Source: Prorocentrum cordatum
Lineage: Eukaryota; Sar; Dinophyceae; Prorocentrales; Prorocentraceae
Reading direction: 5' to 3'
Assembly (NCBI GenBank): GCA_963575745.1
Contig: CAUYUJ010001760.1
Location: forward strand, 33,450-97,449
DNA length: 64,000 nt
In this document: positions 19,128 to 29,493 of the stretch, piece by piece
Layout: every line of letters begins with the position of its first letter
Position numbering within the stretch: position 1 is the first letter of the stretch
Made by a program: the position numbers and the translations under genes
The notes under the pieces: generated by a model
Seen by the model: only the letters and a program-made list of their open reading frames with translations
The model's database searches: none
What the model was told of the DNA's origin: nothing

Positions 19128-22100
19128 GTTCCAGGCGCTGTGGCTGGCCAAGGCGTGGATGTGGATATTCCCGCAGCAGCTGGGGCTGGACCACAGGGGG
19201 GGTGACCTGATCAGCCAGAAATCTGAGACGACGCGGCTTTCTCCTTCGAGATGCTGTGCTGCGTCGTGTCCAAGTTCATGTTCACCTGAGGCTTTGGCGG
19301 GCACGAGAGGCAGGTCCGCCAGGACCGCGACCGCTTGGGAGGAGGTCGCGGGGAAGCAGGGTGTCCAGATTTGCAGCGAAGCTGGTCCCTTGCGAGGGGG
19401 ACTGGAGACTCGTGCTCGCCAGCCTGGCGTTTCTCCTCAGGTTGTGTCTCTCGGTTCGGTACCTCCAGCGGAGGGCCATGTTTCTGCCGAGCCGGTTCGT
19501 CGTAGGCGTCCTGAGGTCTGGAGGATCTGTTCGTCTAATATTACTTCGTGGGGAGTGGAGTGCGACAGGGACTCCAGAGTCTCCCGCAGGCCGCTCCTTG
19601 AGGTCATTGACGCCGTGGAGGCAGACCTGTTCTTGTTCCAGGAGCATCGCCAGTCAGAGTTTCAGCTGGCAGACGTCCAGCACGCTTTGCAGAAGGCAGG
19701 GCTGAACTCGTTACTCTCCCCAGCGGCGCCGTCGGGCCGTTCAGAGTCTGGCACGTCGGGAGGAGTTGGCTTGGCTACACCGAAGCTCTGGGGCCTCAGG
19801 GGCCTTGACGCCCTTCCTCCTGGGATCGCTTTACCTCCTGATCATCGGTTTCGGTTAGGGCTCTGGAGCGGTCTATGCACAGGGGGAGTTGTGGTCTGTT
19901 CGGTGTATTTGCACACGGGGATCGGCTGCAGGGGTCAGAACCTCACCCTCCTCCACAACATTGGGGAAGTTCTTCGTGCGTATGGGATGCCGTTCATACT
20001 GGGTGGAGATTTTCAGTTCCCTGGTGAGCAGCTTATTGAGTCTGGGTGGCTAGGGGACCTCCAGGCGGACGTTGTGTTCGATGGCTCTCAGTGGACGTGC
20101 CAACTCGGAACGTCTCGATCATCTATTGATTGTTTTGTTGTGTCGAATGTACTGAAGCCTTTCGTTGACCGTTGCTGCGTGGCGACATGGTCGACTTGCG
20201 CGAGGCCGCACCGCCCAGTTGTGCTCGCAGTCAGTGGCAGCCCCAGGCAGGTGACGGTATCCAGGCTGAAGAAACCATCGGCGCTCCCGCTATTTCGCCC
20301 TATTGGATGCGACCCCAGGCCACTGGATTGGGATGATCTCTTGGAGGTTGTCAAAGACGGCAAGTGTTCAAAGGATATGTTGGATACTGTCACCTCCCAG
20401 TGGGCTCAGAGGGCTGAACTTACGTTAACCCGAGTTCTCCAAGTGGAAGGCGATCCACGTTACCGAGGACGAGGAAGCCCCCCCAAGGTGGTCCAGGCCC
20501 CCCTCCTAGGCCCGCCTGCGTCCACTCACCCTCGCGCCATCGGCGAAGGTAGGGTGTGGCGGGTTTTCGAGAGGCGGCTCCAGGACATTCTGTTTCTCTG
20601 GCATGGGCCACGGCCCACCTTGGGGGGTTTGCGTCAAGCTGGGCTGGTTCTCAGGAAGTTTGTGAACTATGCGTCCCCGTTCACTGATTGCAAGCACTGG
20701 GAGTCCTGGAGGCGTAGGATTTTGGCCGTCAGCCCTGCAGCGGCCTCGGAGCTTAACGAGTTGATTTGGCAGGTCCGCAAGTGGGCCCAGGCGCATGAGC
20801 ATCACGCGGCCTCGGAGAGGACCAGGGCTTGGAGGAGCTGGGTATCTGAGGCTCTTACTGGAGGGGCCCGACTTGGACGCAGGTACACTAAAGAGGTTCC
20901 CAAATTGGCTACGTGTGGGTCATCGCAGCTCTCAGGGCCCAACGGTGTTCCTCTGGGTGTCTTGGGAGAAGCTGAAGCTCGAGCTCAAAGTTGGCACAAA
21001 CACTGGGGAGTTGGTCAAGTCTTCCCTGATCTCGATTTCAGCTGGTGCGAAGATGAGCCCGAGCTCGAACCGCCGTCTCACGAGGAGCTTGCAGCCCTGA
21101 TCCGTTCGTACAGTACGCACACGGCAGTTGGGGTATGTGGGTTTCATCCTCGTCATTGGTCTTTTCTTGATGAAGGTGCCGTCGCTGTATTCCTGTGCAT
21201 CTGGGAGCAGATGCAGCGCCTTTTCCACGTGCCCGGGTGCTGGGCATTGCTGCTCATCGCTCTGCTGCCCAAGCCACCGCCAGACGGAGGGGATCGGCCT
21301 TTTGGTATCTTCCCGTTTCCGCTCAGGATGTGGTCCAGATGGGCCCGCTGGAAAGTCGCTGGCCCTTGGGAGATCGTTCACCCTCGGAGTTTTTGGTTTG
21401 GCGATCCGGGTGCGTCCTGTGATATTTGCGTGTGGAAGCAGAGTTTCAAGGTGGAGCTGGCTCGGGACCAGGGCAAGGCAGCAGGGTCTAAGCTCTTAGA
21501 CCTGGTCAAGGCATATGAGCATGTACCTCATCATGTGCTCGCTGCTGCCGCCCGTAGACATCAGTTCTCTGGGAAAACGTCACGTTTTCTCCTGGCCACT
21601 TACAGCTTGGACAGGATGGTGTTATTTGAGAGGATTGCGACTGAGGTGGTATCGACCAATCGGACGATCGTAGCAGGTTGCAGTTGTGCTACGTCGTTGC
21701 TGCGTCTCGTGCTCCTTTCCCCTGCTGATGCCGTTGTTCAGCGGTATGCGTCCGTCGATCTCGCGATTGTGGTTGATGACTTGCAACTGCAGAGGGTTGG
21801 GGATGCTTGGGAAGTTGCTCGTGATCTAAAAGGTGCTGAGGACCTCCTCACCTCTGAACTGCGTCAGATCGGGCTCAGTATTTCGCCCCCTAACAAGCAC
21901 CAGACGGTCGTCGGTCAGAAACTTCGGTGCGTCGTTCGCAAGGTGGGCCCGTCTTCGGCCAAGTTCTTGACCAGATCGTTGCGTAACCTGGGACTTGATT
22001 TCGGGGGTGGTCATCGGGTGCTGCATCGTGCTAAGCGCTTGGGCAAGATGGCTTCCAGCGTCCCTAGGTGTAAGCGGTTGGCTAAATCTGGGGGCAAAAC

Positions 22101-24207
22101 GATCAAACTGGCCCAGACGGGCCTCAAGCCTGGTATGCTGTGGGGTGTCGGAGTGCATGGCATCAGTCATACTCATTGCGGGCTCGGCAGCTTGCACGTG
22201 CTGGTTTTGTGCACAGGCACGCTGGCAGATCTCTATCGCTAGATCTCATGATCGCAGGCCGCCAGGTCGACCCAGCCTATGAGTGCAATCGTGGGCCTAT
22301 TTTCTTCTGGATGCGTGCTCTCTGGGATGGATGGGCGGTGAGATCCGACATGGCGCGTCTTCTGAGCGGGGCTTGGGCTCGTCTGTCGGCGCTTCCCGAG
22401 AATAAGGTTTGGTCCGGTATCCGTGGACCTGCCTCGGCCCTTGTGGGCACGATGATGAGGATCGGTTGGGAGTTTTTAGACCCGTTCCGCTGGATTACCC
22501 ATATGGGGTCCCGTGTTTATCGAGAAAATGTCGCCGAAGGATGTTGGTCGGTTGGCTGATGAGGCTACCGAGCGTTGGATTTGGCAACAGGTTCTGGCGA
22601 AGGGCCCTCGTCCTTCCTGCCTCGCTCAAAGGCCCCGACTGGACCCCCAAGCATCAAGGGCTCCTCAAGTGCCTTTTTGCGGGAGGTTTTTGGTCCCAAG
22701 AGAGGCTATATGAAGCTGGTGGAGCTATCAATCCAGAGTGCCTGGCGTGCAGGAGCGTAGGCTCCACTTGGCATCGTTTCTACGACTGCCCTGTGCACGC
22801 CGAGTATCGTCGGGACTTCAAGGCAGGTTTTGAGCTGGCCAGTCAGATGCTGGTGTTAGCTAAGACGACTGCTGACCGCCCGCTGCTTTGGACCCGCTTT
22901 CTTGTACCTGATCCGTCCTGGCTGTTTCCGAGCCCCTGCCTCGAGGAGCGTGTGGTGTGGACCCTGCGTCCGCCCGATCTGCTGCTCGACGTGCATGTGT
23001 TTGGAGATGGCTCGGGAGTGCATGGGCAGTTTGGCCGTCTCAGGAGATGTGGGTGGGGGCTGTGCTCTCTCGGCTCCCAGTGGAAAGAGGTTGCGAGATT
23101 GCGCGGACCGCTGCCTAGTTTATGCCAAACGGTGCCCGCAGCGGAGCTTTTCAGTTTCCTCATGGCTCTCCGCTACATGGGGGCGCAGATGAAGGTTTTT
23201 ACTGACTGCAAGCCTCTCGTGGATGTTTGGCGCCAGGTCTGGAGCTGGCGCTGATGCCAACGACCCCATGGCCTACTTATGGAGGGAGGTTTGGAGGTTG
23301 GTGGCTGACCGTGGGGTGGAGGCGGTGGAGGTGACTCATGTCAAGGCACGCTCGCCTGTCTCCGCCATCGCGGATGGTGTGATCACGGCTTGGCAGCGTT
23401 TTGGCAACGCTCAGGCCGACCAGCCAGCTAAGCGAGGGGCTGCGTTGCATCCTGATGCGAAGATGTTGCGCGAAGCTCACCGTGCCTCGCGTCGTGCTGT
23501 CCAGATGGTTGCCCAGTTTTGTACGCGCGTCGCGGCGCGGCGAGGATTGGTGTTGTCACCCCGCTGGACGCGCAGGCTCAGGCCCTGGTAGGGCCATCGG
23601 CACCATCGAGGGTGGTTTCGGACCGCCGAGGCCGCACTCGCGGTATGATCCTGCGGTCACGTTGTGTGGCCGTCGCTATCGATGCATGGTGTGTCTTCGC
23701 TCGGCTAAAGGCCGTCTCACACTGCGCAAGCTCATGTGCCAGGACAGAGCTGGGATGCACTCGCTGCATAGGGCGGGGCCAGTGTTGTTCTGTTCTTTGT
23801 GCAGAGCCTACTCCGAACAACGTAGCCAGGGTCTCTCGGACGAATGCCTGACAAGTCGGCGCAGGCTTGGCACGCAAGTGAGGGGCTCTCGGTTTTATCG
23901 CCTTCAGATTCTGCTGAAGGGTCGCCACCCCAACAAGGCGAGTTTGTTTCTGGGGCCTCCAATTTTGTTGCGGAAGAGGAGGCTCGCAGAGATGGCTAGC
24001 ATGCCGCCACTTCCCTCGCTCCCTCTGACCTCTGGGGTTGGGAGTGGGTCGGACGTGGGGGTGGGGTGGTCGGGGCAGGAGCATCTCTCTCCTCTTGTGT
24101 CCCAGGCTGTTTCGGCCTTGTGGGAGGACTTTCATGGCCTCCCTTTTGCCAGCGACTCGGATGACGACGACGACCTTTCCCGCGATCTGCGGAGCTGGGT
24201 CGAATAG
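19114..24207 (+). pseudogene. LINE ORF2: endonuclease, reverse transcriptase, RNase H (frameshifted)
   Basis: ATG 19114 lies 14 nt before the end of ORF1, in the +1 frame. The frame is intact to 22242 (1042 codons). The EEP endonuclease spans residues about 135-370: N142 in SSNITSW, E177 in FLFQEHR, D299 in LGGDFQ, D339 in SSIDCFV and H366 in PHRPV. Reverse transcriptase includes IALLPKPPPDGGDRPFG, motif A LLDLVKAYEHVP (D796), motif B VAGCSCATS and motif C VVDDL (D888, D889). Beyond that, coding similarity switches frame near 22175, 22510, 22605, 23235 and 23500-23600. It covers a finger CLACRSVGSTWHRFYDC (about 22739), RNase H (FGDGSG near 23000, AAELFSFL, FTDCKPLVD, then GNAQADQPAKRG near 23400) and a terminal Cys/His region (RCMVCLRS, HSLHRAG, FCSLC). 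Either decay or sequencing indels broke it. Confidence 0.85.
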
Positions 24208-24280
24208 CGTCTCCATCGCTGCCCGACACTTTTTCAAACAGGCTAGTACGCGTGCGGCCGGTCTTTGTCAGTGCAAAGAA

Positions 24281-24296
24281 GCCCAGGCCATCTTGG
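24281..24296. repeat. Right target-site duplication of the LINE
   Basis: GCCCAGGCCATCTTGG, identical to 17732-17747. The following sequence AGTCTCCAAACGCGAGGG continues the interrupted composite repeat, as seen by comparison with CGCTCCAACGACCCGCCGGG after the same CCATC(C/T)TGG in copy 3. Confidence 0.85.
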
Positions 24297-24640
24297 AGTC
24301 TCCAAACGCGAGGGAAGGTGGAAGAAGGAACACTCTAACCACTTACGCCCTACAGGGCTGGTGGAACTTTTTATTGCAGGAGAGAGGATTTTGGCAACTG
24401 GGGGGCCTCCTTGGGGGTCTTCGTGGCCACTTGGACGCTCTTGGGGGTTGAGCCTTTCGGATTGGAAGCTGTCTCGAATCATCTTCGACTATCTTGACCC
24501 ATCCTGGAGGTTATCTAGAGGCATCTCGGAGCCATTTTGGGCCCATCTTGGGAGTTCCAACCGCCCCCTCTCTAGATCCAGGGGGAGGGTAGGGGGAGAG
24601 GTCAAGCTATCCACCTCGAGCGACGGCCGTCTCGCTCACT
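24297..24640. repeat. Composite repeat copy 2, part right of the LINE
   Basis: After the right duplication the host repeat resumes with AGTCTCCAAACGCGAGGG, then a two-hairpin sequence (24339-24364). Further CTTGGGGGTCTTCG and CCATCTTGGGAG blocks follow, then a GATCCAGGGGGAGGGTAGGG tail and CTCACTCCCACCGCCCTCC. The last two also end the composite at 36580-36610. Confidence 0.6.
24311..24372 (+). ncRNA. Two-hairpin element, copy B (second hairpin only)
   Basis: CCACT (24339-24343) pairs with GGTGG (24360-24364, last pair T-G), enclosing GCCCT (24347-24351) with AGGGC (24354-24358). The GGAAGGTGGAAGAAGGAA lead is recognisable but the first stem is not formed. It belongs with copies near 15533, 31255, 37418 and 52520. 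Confidence 0.4.
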
Positions 24641-26425
24641 CCCACCGCCCTCCAATCGATTCGAACGTTTGTGTTCATGCAGTTGTGTGTGTCCTTCCAT
24701 CATCATCCAGTTTTTGTTGTGGTGCTTAGTTATTTATTCATTTACATCTCTCTCTATATATAGTAATGCGTGGTGGACGGTTGCTTGAAAAGAGCTCTTG
24801 CGGGCCCGATCCCCCGACTCCGATGCTCTTTCCGAGCCAGATTACTTAGGTGTTTGCCCTCCTTGGGCATCTGTATACATCTGGGCACAGGAGGCTTGTT
24901 TTTCTCCCCGCTCATCTTTCCCCAGCCTCCTTGGCCTCCAACGCACATGTGCGACGGTATCAGTCAGCTAGGCAGCCTTCTTGGCTGAGCTTCTGTTCAA
25001 GTGACCCCGCATTTGTCCTGTACGAATAGAGTCATTGTTTTGGCGCGCTACACGATCGCAGTCGTTAGCTTGAACAGGAAATGAGACTCAGCATGGGTGG
25101 CTCGAGCCTTACTCGTTCCCACACGCAGTGTTTTTTTGGTTTGTCGGTGGCCGGCCAATGTCTATATCCGAGGTGCTACCGCACTGCATCTCCCTGCCAG
25201 TAGTAGTGTGGGAACTCATGATGAAGCGCAGTTCGGTGATCTGGGGGACCTGGAAGAGGCCACGAATTCTTTTGTTGTTTCTTGGCCTCCTCCCTCACCC
25301 TTGTCACTCTCACCATGCGCATCGGATGAACAGATGCGTGAAGCATGAACTACGTGCACACAAATACAAGCACAATTATCCCTTCAGTAGTCACAGGCGT
25401 ACACCCGCACAAGCCCACAACTTTTCCTAGCTGGGCCACGCTGATGCGGGCGTCGCTCCGAGATTGACCAGCGGGCGGAGGAGCCTGGGCCCACTGCCAG
25501 CATTCAGGTGTCCTGGGTCGAGGGGCGGCCGGAGGCCAGAGTCGAGTTCAGAGTGCGAATATGATGCGGCAAGGTCGGAGAAGAAGTCTGCGTAAGAGCG
25601 GTGCGGAAGCCCGCGTGGGTCGCAGCAGGGACAGGCGGTCGCCGCAACGGCATCACATGGGCCCGCCTGCGTGGGGAGTCCGCGGTGTGGCAGCGGGTGC
25701 TGTCGAAGTGCGCTGAAGCACAGGCGGCGTTGCCATGATGTGATGGGAATGCGCAGTCAGTGCCCGCGGAAGGGAGGGTGAGGTGTGCGAGGGCCAATGC
25801 AGGGTATCTATTGATGTGCCGATGGGGAGCGCGTGAGTTCGAGGCCCAGTTCGGTCCATCTGGCTGCAGCCGCGGGTGGACGCAAAGGGGCCGAGAGCGT
25901 GGGCCTAACGGGGGGCGGGGCTTCAAGTGGTCCGGCGCGGGCACAGGGGGTGGATGGCAGGGTGGCTAAGACCGCAACCAGGTGCACATGGGGGATGATG
26001 AGAAGGAAGGCTGCCGCGGGCCAAGCGTGAAGCGTAGGAGGAGGTCGGACCGACTCGAAGGCATAGGCTCGCCGTGGCCAGAAAAGCCCTGCGCTTCTCA
26101 TGCTGCGCCCCCGATGGGGTGACCAGGTCTTCGGGCTGAAGGAGTCAGGCGCGGCCCAGTGCCGGCTCCCAGAGCATGCTGGGGCCGCAGCGTCCGACGG
26201 GGCATCGCCCGCCCGGGCACTGGGAGGCGGGTGGACCTCGTGCCTTGCAGACCTGGCTCGGCACTTTGGCCCACCATCGCGAAGGATCCCAGCGGCGAAG
26301 TGAGGAAACGACCGACGACAACGACGTGTTGGGTTCTCGTTCTGACTTAAGCACTGCTCGCGCGTCTCCTTCCCCACCCCCTCCTCCGCCCACTCCTTGC
26401 TGCATCTTGTGCGTCCTCCTGCATC
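24641..26425. other. Unassigned sequence, no gene recognised
   Basis: Contains an AT-richer segment with a short TCTCTCTATATATAG run (about 24748-24765) and GC-rich sequence after 25440. Open frames on both strands lack any recognisable domain. No tandem array, long inverted repeat or RNA gene was seen. Confidence 0.5.
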
Positions 26426-26429
26426 TTGT

Positions 26430-27130
26430 GCGTCCTCTTGGGGGCTGCGAGCCAGGCAACTGTCGCCAGGTTCGCCATCCCCTGAGAGGCACGGCAAAGG
26501 TGAGGGCAGCGCAGATCATTTGGGACCTCGTGGCTCTCTCGGGGGCTGCGAATTGCGCAACCGTCGCCGCTTACGTGGGCTCCTGGGAGGCACGGCGGAG
26601 GTGAGGTCAGCGGGGATTTTTTTTTGATTTTTGCGGCTCCATGGGCAATTGTCGCCACTTTTTGTGGGCTCCTGGGAGGCACGGCGGAGTGCAGGGCAAC
26701 GCTGATCATTTGGGACCTCGCGGCCCCGCCGTGAGCTGCGAACTGGCGCAACTGTCGCCATTTTCGCGGGCTCCTGGGAGGCACAGGGGAGGTGAGCGCA
26801 GCGGGGATCTTTTTGAGACCTCGCGGCTCTCTCGTGGGCTTCGAACTGGCGCAAGTGTCGCCACTTTCGCGGGCTCCTTGGAGGCACGGCGGAGGTGAGG
26901 GCAAAGAGGATCCCTCTGAGACCTCGCGGCTCCGTCGGAGGCTGCCCACTGCGCAACTGTCGCCTCTTTTGTGGGCTCCTGGGAGGCACGGCGGATGTGC
27001 ACGGCAGCGGGGATCTCTTTGAGATCTCGCTGCTTCCGGGCAGCTGCGAACTGGCGCAACCGTCGCCTTTTTCGTGGGCTCCTGGGAGGCACCGCGGAGT
27101 GCAAGGGAGCGCAGATCGTGCGTACCTCGC
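26430..27130. repeat. ~102-bp satellite, forward orientation
   Basis: About seven units with landmarks TGGGCTCCTGGGAGGCACGG, CGGAGGTGAGGGCAGCG, GATC, TTTGGGACCTCGCGGCTC and GCGCAACTGTCGCCACTTT. The repeated TGGGCTCC point recurs near 26577, 26665, 26767, 26870, 26972 and 27075, mostly 102-103 bp apart. The same satellite runs in the opposite direction at 37996-39085. On the minus strand the unit equals 34 codons and stays open, giving repeated PPRSPRKW-type peptides. I do not regard that as evidence for a protein by itself. Confidence 0.8.
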
Positions 27131-27264
27131 GATGTGTTCTTGTGTGTGGAGGATCGCCTCGCGTGGAGAAGGGCTTGGGTACGCCTCAAGTCATCTGGCT
27201 TTTGTGAGAAACCTTGCATTTGTGCTGTGCACTGCCAGGGCAGCAGCGGGGACTGTTCGGGCTG

Positions 27265-27470
27265 GCCCGTGTGGGCAGTCCGTCCGGGCTGTCTCGGCAG
27301 CCCGTCTGGGCCGTCTGGGCCGTCGGTCTCGGCTGTCTGGGCCGTCTGGGCTGTCCGTCTGGGTTGTCCGGGCCGTCCGTTTGGGCCGCCTGGGCCGTGC
27401 GTTTGGGTTCTCTGAGCCGCCCTGACTGTCCGTCTTGGCCGTCTGGCGTGCCGTCGGGCACTCCTGGGCG
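27265..27470. repeat. GGGCCGTCTGG minisatellite
   Basis: Short imperfect repeats built on GGGCCGTCTGGGCTGTC and GTCCGTTTGGGCCGCC, with units of roughly 9-18 bp. No gene is associated. Confidence 0.6.
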
Positions 27471-27607
27471 GAGCGACGCGGGGCGCCGTGCGGCGCCAGC
27501 GGCGCGAGCGCCGTGCTGACGGCCAGGAGGCCGTCAGCGCGGCGGACGCGCCGGGGGGACCCAGCGCCGGGGGAGCGCCCGCCAGCGCCCGCGTGGCTCC
27601 GAGGTGG

Positions 27608-27735
27608 CTCGAGGTTTTTGGGCGTTTTCGTCGGTTCTCGTCAGCTTTCCAGACTCGGGGGGCCTTCCGGCGGCTGCGCCTCGCCAAGGGCGTTCTGGGG
27701 GTGCATGGATCGTCCCGAGTGTCCGCCAGAGGGCC
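27608..27735. repeat. Dispersed ~120-bp repeat, copy 1
   Basis: Blocks GTTTTCGTCGGTTCTCGTC, GGCTGCGCCTCGCCAAGGGC, GTTC and GGATCGTCCCGA occur in the same order near 60475-60600 and 60965-61095. The copies at about 60 kb lie next to foldback elements. Here the following sequence (27770-27905) has CGATCGCGAATCGCCTGCAG and CATATCGGCGATGCAGCAC, which may be a relic of the same association. Confidence 0.6.
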
Positions 27736-27973
27736 GAGTAATTGCTGGAAAGCCAGGGGGGCAACGTCGGGGGGGGGGACAGGCTCATGGGGGGGAATGC
27801 ATCGATCGCGAATCGCCTGCAGAGCGCCGACAGGGGCCCGATGGCCCACCGCGCCGCTGTCGGGGGCCTGTCGCCGACATATCGGCGATGCAGCACCGGT
27901 TTCCAGTCGATGCTCCCCTCTCTGAGCAATTCCCCCCGCCCTCATGTCCCGTGCCGGTCCCTCCTGTATCGTT

Positions 27974-28006
<33 letters not shown>

Positions 28007-28154
28007 GAGCTTCTGGGCGGCGCAGGGCAGCCTGCAGGGCACCGCTCGCCGGTGCGGTGGGCATCGCTCGCGGCGCCGCGCAGTGGGTGCCGAAGGCGCC
28101 CGTGGCCGTGCCTGAGTCGTGGTTGGCCGGGCGCGGCAGCAGCGCCGGCGCCGC

Positions 28155-29110
28155 CCTCCTCCTCCTCCTCCTCCTCCTCCTCCTCCTCCTCCTTTCCTCC
28201 TCCTCCTCCTGCTCCTCCTCCTCCTCATCCTCCTCCTCTCCTCCTCTCCTCCTCCTCCTCTCCTCCTCCTCCTCCTCCTCCTCCTCCTCCTCCTCCTCCT
28301 TCCGCCCCTCCTGCTCCTCCTCCTCCTCCTCTTCCCCTCCTCCTCCGTCCTCCTCCTCCTCCCTCCTCCTCCTCCTCCTCCTCCTCCTCTTCCTCCTCCT
28401 CCCCCTCCTCCCTCCTTTCCTCCTCCTCCCCTCCTCTTTCTCCTTCTTGTCCTCCTCCTCCTCCTTCTCCCCCTCCTCCTCCTCCTCCTCCTCCTCCTCC
28501 TCCTCCTCCTCCTCCTCCCTCCTCCTCCTCCTCTCCCTCCTGCTCCTTTTCTCCTCCTCCTCCTCCTCTTCCTCCTCCTCCCCTCCTCCTCCTCCCTCCG
28601 CCTCCTCCCTCCTGCCTCCTCCCTCCTCCCTCCCTCCCTCCTCCCTCCCTCCTCCCTCCTCCTCCTCCTCCTCCCTCCTCCTCCTCCCTCCTCCTCCTCT
28701 TCCTCCTCCTCCTCCTCCTCCTCCCTCCTCTTCTCCTCCTCCCCTCCTCCTCCTCCCTCCTCCCTCCTCTCCTCCTCCCTCCTCTCCTCCCTCCTCCTCC
28801 CTCCCTCCCTCCCTCCCTCCCTCCCTCCCTCCCCCCCTCCCTCCCTCCCTCCCTCCCTCCCTCTCCCTCCCTCCTCCTCCTCCCTCCCCCTCCCCCCTCC
28901 TCCTCCCTCCTCCTCCTCTCCTCCCTCCTCCTCCTTCCCTTTTCCTCTCCTCCTCCTCCTCTTCTTCCCTCCTCCACTTCTGTATTGTTGCGCGGGTGAG
29001 ATGGGATGCAGCGTCAACCTCCTCCTCCTCCTACCTCCTCCTCCTCCTCCTCCTCCTCCTCCTCCTCCTCCTCCTCCTCCTCCTCCTCCTCCTCCTCCTC
29101 CTCCTCCCCT
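28155..29110. repeat. (CCT)n/(CTCCCT)n microsatellite
   Basis: Nearly continuous CCT with CCCT, TTCC and (CCCT) stretches (28801-28862), interrupted by a unique segment at about 28979-29017, then pure CCT to 29107. All long open frames over it (Ser/Pro/Leu-rich forward, Arg/Gly/Glu-rich reverse) are artefacts of the repeat. Confidence 0.9.
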
Positions 29111-29355
29111 TCGGGGGCACTCGTTCTCGTCACGTTAGGCCATTGCCGGAGAACACATGTATACCATGGCATAAACAAACACACCGTTTCTGTTTGTAGC
29201 GGGCCGACCCATGCGGGCCCCGCCCTGGGGGGACGGCGGCTCCATCGACAGCGTCAGGGGCACCTGGCGCCACTGCCGCTGGGGCGAGATAGAAGTCCGG
29301 CCGCGGGAGCAGTCTGGCGAGGTTCGAACCACACTAACTGCATGGTACTGTCTTT

Positions 29356-29493
29356 TCGGAGGTCCGCGCGGATTTCGTGGGTCGGCGCTGGGATCCCCCT
29401 GGCGGCGCATCCAGCGCCGCCGCTGGCCCGCTGCGCGCGTCCGGGAGGGTGGGGGTCCCGCGCCGATCCAGGAAGTCCGTGCGGACCTCCGAA
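29356..29493. mobile_element. Foldback element with GGAGGTCCGCGCGGA ends
   Basis: TTCGGAGGTCCGC (29356-29368) pairs with GCGGACCTCCGAA (29481-29493). Complementarity continues inward with mismatches (GGATTTCGTGGGTCGGCGC against GCGCCGATCCAGGAAGTCC). The centre is GC-rich and partly self-complementary. It is too short to encode a protein and looks like a small non-autonomous inverted-repeat element. A compact relative is at 41430-41468. No clear target duplication was seen. Confidence 0.6.

Larger units (their letters stand above)
17748..24280 (+). mobile_element. DinoSL-capped LINE retrotransposon
   Basis: Element of 6,533 bp bounded by a perfect 16-bp direct repeat. Its 5' end is two tandem spliced-leader copies. 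It then has a leader of about 140 nt, ORF1 (17931-19127), ORF2 (19114 to about 24207, frame broken in its 3' part) and a short 3' tail ending GTGCAAAGAA without a long poly(A). The order EEP endonuclease, reverse transcriptase, Cys/His finger, RNase H places it among non-LTR retrotransposons that combine an AP-type endonuclease with RNase H. The SL shows that the integrated template was a trans-spliced mRNA copied to its 5' end. I see no second copy in the window. Confidence 0.9.

Noticed and set aside
26347-27945. Minus-strand frame of about 530 codons over the 102-bp satellite
   Set aside because: It runs through a satellite, a GGGCCGTCTGG minisatellite and unrelated GC-rich sequence. No domain is visible, and the satellite recurs in another orientation elsewhere.
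27742-29199. Long Ser/Pro/Leu and Arg/Gly/Glu open frames
   Set aside because: These are direct translations of the CCT microsatellite in different frames.
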